Below are positions 60,762-64,000 of a stretch of DNA of 64,000 nucleotides, piece after piece. The DNA is from Chitinophaga tropicalis (lineage in GTDB: Bacteria; Bacteroidota; Bacteroidia; Chitinophagales; Chitinophagaceae). A program made the position numbers and the translations under genes. The stretch lies in contig NZ_WRXN01000012.1 of assembly GCF_009758205.1 (NCBI RefSeq), positions 1-64,000 on the forward strand, in the 5' to 3' direction. The notes under the pieces are model-generated. The model made no database searches, was not told where the DNA came from, and was given only the letters and a program-made list of their open reading frames with translations. Every line of letters starts with the position of its first letter. Position 1 is the stretch's first letter.

Positions 60762-63560
60762 TTAAAGGGAGTTTTTTGTAGTTGGATTCCGGAAGGCCTT
60801 TGGCGTTTGTTTGCTACGGGCTTTGAATACGGTGGAAAAATAAGCAGGAGAAGAGAAGCCGCAGGCATATGCTATTTCTGAAATAGACTGGCTGGAGTTG
60901 GCAAGCAGGTACTTTGCTTTTTTTACACGGGCATCCAGGATATAGTCATTTACGTTACAGTCCAGCAGTTGTCTGACTTTGCGGTACAGCTGCATTTTAG
61001 AGACGGACAGCTGCTGGCATATATCTTCTACGCTAAAATGGTCATTACCCAGGTTATCTTCCACGATAGCAGTAAAGCTGTTTACAAATTGCCTGTCTGA
61101 TTTACTTGACTGATGGGTATTTAACCTGGTTTCCGGTCCAGCTATGTAATGATCTTTCAACAGGGCCCTGTTACTGAGAATGCTGGCAATGGTCTCTGAG
61201 AGATATTTCAGATTAAAGGGCTTGCTGATATATGCATCTGCCTGGTGCTGCATGCCTTTGATACGCTGTTCCTCACTGCTGTTGGCGCTGAGCAGGATAA
61301 CGGGTATATGTGAGGTGCGGATATCTTTCTTCAGCGTGTGTAATACCTGGATACCATCTATTCCCGGCAGCATAATATCGCAAAGGATAAGATCAGGGAG
61401 ATGGCGGAAAGCCAGCTGCAGACCTTCTTCTCCGCCGGAGGCGTGAAATGATTCATAGTTCCCGCGCAGGTAGTCTGTAAGGAAGTGATTAAGATCAGGA
61501 TTATCTTCAATGAGCAGCAGGGAGTGAGCATGTTCTGTAACAGGAGTGGCAGCGGTAGTAATACCGGAGATATGTTCTCTCTCGTCCAGGTAACGTTGCA
61601 GGGGATCGTTAATAATATTTATGCTTTCGGCGTCCTGTAATATCTCTTCCGGGGCAAAGGCGTCACTGTTGCAGGGTAGGCTGATGGTAAATGCAGTACC
61701 TCTGCCTTTATGGCTTTGCACTTCTATGGTACCGTGATGCAGGGAGATGATCTCACGGGTAAGCGCCAAACCTATACCAGTACCTTTATGGCCTGATTCC
61801 CGGCTCTGGTAGAACAGTTCAAATGCGTGCGCCAGGGTGGTTTCATCCATACCGGCGCCATCGTCTTCAATACGAATGACCGCTGCTGTTGAATGTTCAG
61901 GCTTTTCGAGGCTGATATGTACTTTACCGTAATCCGGTGTAAACTTGAAAGCATTGGACAGCAGGTTGTACAACACCCGGTCAAACAGGCGCTGGTCAAA
62001 CCAGGCTGTAATATCCGGCTGACGGCTGATGAGGCGGAAGTCTATATGCTTGCTCATGGCTATTCCACGAAATGCCTCCATGATATCTGTAACAAAGGCA
62101 GATAGTTCGTTCTCAGATACTTTCAGCTGCAGTTTGCCGCTTTCAATACGGCGAAATTCCAGTAGCTGGTTTACCAGCCGCATTAAGCGGGTTACGTTGC
62201 GCTGCATGAGGTGTAGCTGGTCTTTCTGGGCAGAGGAAAGCTGTCTGCCTGTAAGCAGGTTTTCCAGTGGCGCCTGTATGAGAGTTAAAGGCGTACGGAA
62301 TTCGTGTGAGATATTGGTAAAGAAGGCGAATTTGGCTTCTGTAGCTTCCTGGGCTTTGGCTGTCATTTCCACAAGCTGGTCTCTTTGCTGCAGGATTTCG
62401 TCCCGTTGTTGCTTCAGCTGGCGGTTAATGCGCCGGTTGGTGCGTAAGAGGAAATACAGGACTATTCCCAGCAGGAAAGCTACGCATAAGGTGGTGGCTA
62501 CGATACGGAGCAGGTGCAGCTGGTCCTGGTAGAGGCGGCGTTGTTCCTGTAAGAGGGATTGTTGTTTCTCAATTTCCTGGTGCTGGGCCTGTATCTTGTC
62601 TATCTGCAGGCGCATGAGCTTTACGTTGCTGCTATCTATCAGTACGGTTTGCAGTAAGGTATTGCGGGCCGCTTTTTTGCCGGCCAGTATATCTGCCGCC
62701 ATACTGATGGCTTCTTTGCCACCGCTGGGATACAGGAGGGAGGCGCTTAATATTCCACGGGAAACCAGGTCTATGCCCGCATCCGGATAAGGGGAGGCAT
62801 CTACCCCGATGAATTTAATATGTTGTAAGCCATTCTCGCGGCAATAGCGATACATGCTGTAGGCCATCACGTCATTCTGTGCAAATACCACATCTGCCTG
62901 GTGTATGGCAGCCTTGTTATTTATGGCGGACTGCCGGGTCTTATCTGCCTCCCAGCCGCCTTCCAGGGTGGCAGTCAGTTTCAGGCCGGGGTAATGCGCC
63001 AGTGCGTCCAGGAATCCTTTATGCCTTTCTACTGTAGGAGAAGATCCGCGCAAGCCGGTTATTTCAATAATATTGCCTTTGCCTCCCAGTTGTCCGGCTA
63101 TATATTCAGCCGCCAGTTTCCCTATATTATAATTATCACCGCCTATATATGCCGTGAAGGAATCGGTAGCTGCTTTACGGTCAAGGATAATGACCGGGAT
63201 ACCTTTATTATATACTTCTGCAATTGCCGGGGCCAGGGGAACGGCTTCGTTGGGCGATACCAGGAGGATATCTATCTTCTCTGCCAGTAGCTCGTGGATC
63301 TGCTGTACCTGACGTTTATTGTCGCTCTCCGCATCTCTATACAACAATTCCATTTCGGGATGGTAGAACAGTTCCCGTTTCATCTCGGTGAGCATGTTCC
63401 TTCTCCAGTCGTCATTACCTGTGCATTGCGAAAAACCGATACGGTACCTGGGGGTATTATCCCGCTGGCAGCCGGAGCACAATAATAATATTAAAAGTAT
63501 GCTTATAACGAGACGTGGAGACACCTGGCTGATAATTTTAAAAGTACGTGGATGTTGCAA
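60762..63560 (-). CDS. Hybrid two-component regulator with sugar-binding sensor (HTCS)
   Basis: A 932-residue one-protein system. A lipobox-like L-C-S-G-C near residue 30 precedes a periplasmic LacI/ribose-binding-type sensor (about 38-310). A coiled coil and a membrane helix (about 350-372) follow, then HisKA with F-T-N-I-S-H-E-F-R-T-P, HATPase (N-A-F-K-F-T, G-T-G-I-G-L-A), a receiver (phospho-Asp in L-I-L-C-D-I-M-L-P) and an AraC helix-turn-helix (Y-A-C-G-F-S-S-P-A-Y-F-S). In Bacteroides such a sensor type detects fructose. The start is TTG at 63560; a GTG at 63524 would give a better-shaped lipoprotein signal. It is divergent from the sugar-porter gene over 255 bp. Confidence 0.93.
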   Translation of the reverse strand: MQHPRTFKIISQVSPRLVISILLILLLCSGCQRDNTPRYRIGFSQCTGNDDWRRNMLTEMKRELFYHPEMELLYRDAESDNKRQVQQIHELLAEKIDILLVSPNEAVPLAPAIAEVYNKGIPVIILDRKAATDSFTAYIGGDNYNIGKLAAEYIAGQLGGKGNIIEITGLRGSSPTVERHKGFLDALAHYPGLKLTATLEGGWEADKTRQSAINNKAAIHQADVVFAQNDVMAYSMYRYCRENGLQHIKFIGVDASPYPDAGIDLVSRGILSASLLYPSGGKEAISMAADILAGKKAARNTLLQTVLIDSSNVKLMRLQIDKIQAQHQEIEKQQSLLQEQRRLYQDQLHLLRIVATTLCVAFLLGIVLYFLLRTNRRINRQLKQQRDEILQQRDQLVEMTAKAQEATEAKFAFFTNISHEFRTPLTLIQAPLENLLTGRQLSSAQKDQLHLMQRNVTRLMRLVNQLLEFRRIESGKLQLKVSENELSAFVTDIMEAFRGIAMSKHIDFRLISRQPDITAWFDQRLFDRVLYNLLSNAFKFTPDYGKVHISLEKPEHSTAAVIRIEDDGAGMDETTLAHAFELFYQSRESGHKGTGIGLALTREIISLHHGTIEVQSHKGRGTAFTISLPCNSDAFAPEEILQDAESINIINDPLQRYLDEREHISGITTAATPVTEHAHSLLLIEDNPDLNHFLTDYLRGNYESFHASGGEEGLQLAFRHLPDLILCDIMLPGIDGIQVLHTLKKDIRTSHIPVILLSANSSEEQRIKGMQHQADAYISKPFNLKYLSETIASILSNRALLKDHYIAGPETRLNTHQSSKSDRQFVNSFTAIVEDNLGNDHFSVEDICQQLSVSKMQLYRKVRQLLDCNVNDYILDARVKKAKYLLANSSQSISEIAYACGFSSPAYFSTVFKARSKQTPKAFRNPTTKNSL

Positions 63561-63815
63561 ATTCTAAAAACAATGATACAAAATTGAAAATAAGAAAATT
63601 AAAACTTCTTTTAGCCTATTCATATTTAATTACTAATCAGTCAATTGTAAAAAACCAAGCCATGTTACAATTTTAAAAAGAACAGGTGCAATACAGTAAT
63701 CTCCTCCATATTGAAAACGCTAGGTTTGGATTGCTATCAATATCTGCGTTATGAAACCAGGCCATAAAATTCTTCGTTCCACGGGTATTAATTATGAATT
63801 AAAAGTTATTTAAGG

Positions 63816-64000
63816 ATGAACAGCAGCATTGTTTTTTTCTGGGCTTTTGTAGTTGCGCTCGGAGGTTTTCTATTCGGTTTTGATACGGCGGTGATTTCTG
63901 GTGCAGAGCAGGCCATACAGCAACACTGGCAGCTGACGGAGGTGCAGCATGGTTTTACTGTTTCCATTGCGCTGATAGGTACTGTATTGGGCGCCCTGGG
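63816..64000 (+). CDS. Sugar-porter MFS transporter, cut by the window edge
   Basis: The first 61 residues of a major-facilitator sugar transporter; the gene runs off the window. It starts at ATG 63816 after an A-A-G-G Shine-Dalgarno. The first helix includes G-G-F-L-F-G-F-D-T-A-V-I-S-G-A, the signature of XylE/GLUT-type sugar porters. It is divergent from the sugar-sensing HTCS, so it probably imports the sugar that the HTCS detects. Fructose is a candidate by analogy but is not shown here. Confidence 0.9.
   Translation, partial: MNSSIVFFWAFVVALGGFLFGFDTAVISGAEQAIQQHWQLTEVQHGFTVSIALIGTVLGAL

Noticed and set aside
1-64000. tRNA or rRNA genes
   Set aside because: No cloverleaf-like segments with the conserved T-loop, and no rRNA-like sequence, were found by reading; a tRNAscan run would settle this.

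Overview
The window reads as a chromosomal segment of a Bacteroidota bacterium, most likely Chitinophagaceae and Chitinophaga-like. The basis is many SPII lipoproteins, a BtuG-type vitamin B12 uptake locus, a hybrid two-component regulator fused to AraC, an OMP_b-brl_3 receptor gene followed by a GLPGLI/DUF4412-like gene, weak Shine-Dalgarno sequences and TAnnTTTG-type promoter boxes. The assignment is by gene content only. No rRNA, tRNA, insertion sequence or CRISPR array was seen.

Region 1 (1-18131) is a tightly packed extracellular contractile injection system (eCIS, Afp/PVC/MAC-like): an unknown protein, one sheath, two tubes, a DUF5908 protein, a LysM tube-initiator, a VgrG-like spike, PAAR, gp25, two very large baseplate wedge proteins, a candidate fibre, a CIS tape measure and an AAA+ ATPase. 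A strong hairpin interrupts it at 11472. No DUF4255 terminator and no clear payload lie inside the window. An imperfect tandem repeat precedes the first gene.

Region 2 (18261-24839) holds two convergent L,D-transpeptidases, an aguA-aguB putrescine pair, and an unusual STN-domain surface-repeat protein. Region 3 (25175-32399) is a cobalamin riboswitch followed by a five-gene B12 uptake operon: four surface lipoproteins and a BtuB-like TonB receptor. Region 4 (32544-41477) is a mixed stretch: GH20-like hydrolase, cold-shock protein, old-yellow-enzyme reductase, a ParM-like actin with a bactofilin, an M1 peptidase and an unknown secreted protein.

Region 5 (41758-46101) is a small terpenoid island: a class I terpene synthase and a cytochrome P450 on either side of a hybrid histidine kinase. 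Region 6 (46759-53645) is the most striking accessory element. It is a complete retron on the minus strand: a WGR/HEAT-ARM protein, a winged-helix/SWIM protein, an msr-msd RNA with perfect 13-nt a1/a2 repeats and a 27-bp msd stem, and a retron reverse transcriptase. The gene content matches what has been called type XIII.

Region 7 (53915-64000) contains DoxX, a YhcH/YjgK protein, a yeast-type cytosine deaminase, and a histidine kinase/response regulator pair next to an outer-membrane receptor. Both of those promoters carry the same 10-bp-phased GTTAA repeats. The window ends with a sugar-sensing hybrid two-component regulator divergent from a truncated sugar-porter gene. Many genes and operons end in long perfect hairpins with a TTC/GAA loop that look like bidirectional terminators and form a recognisable repeat family.
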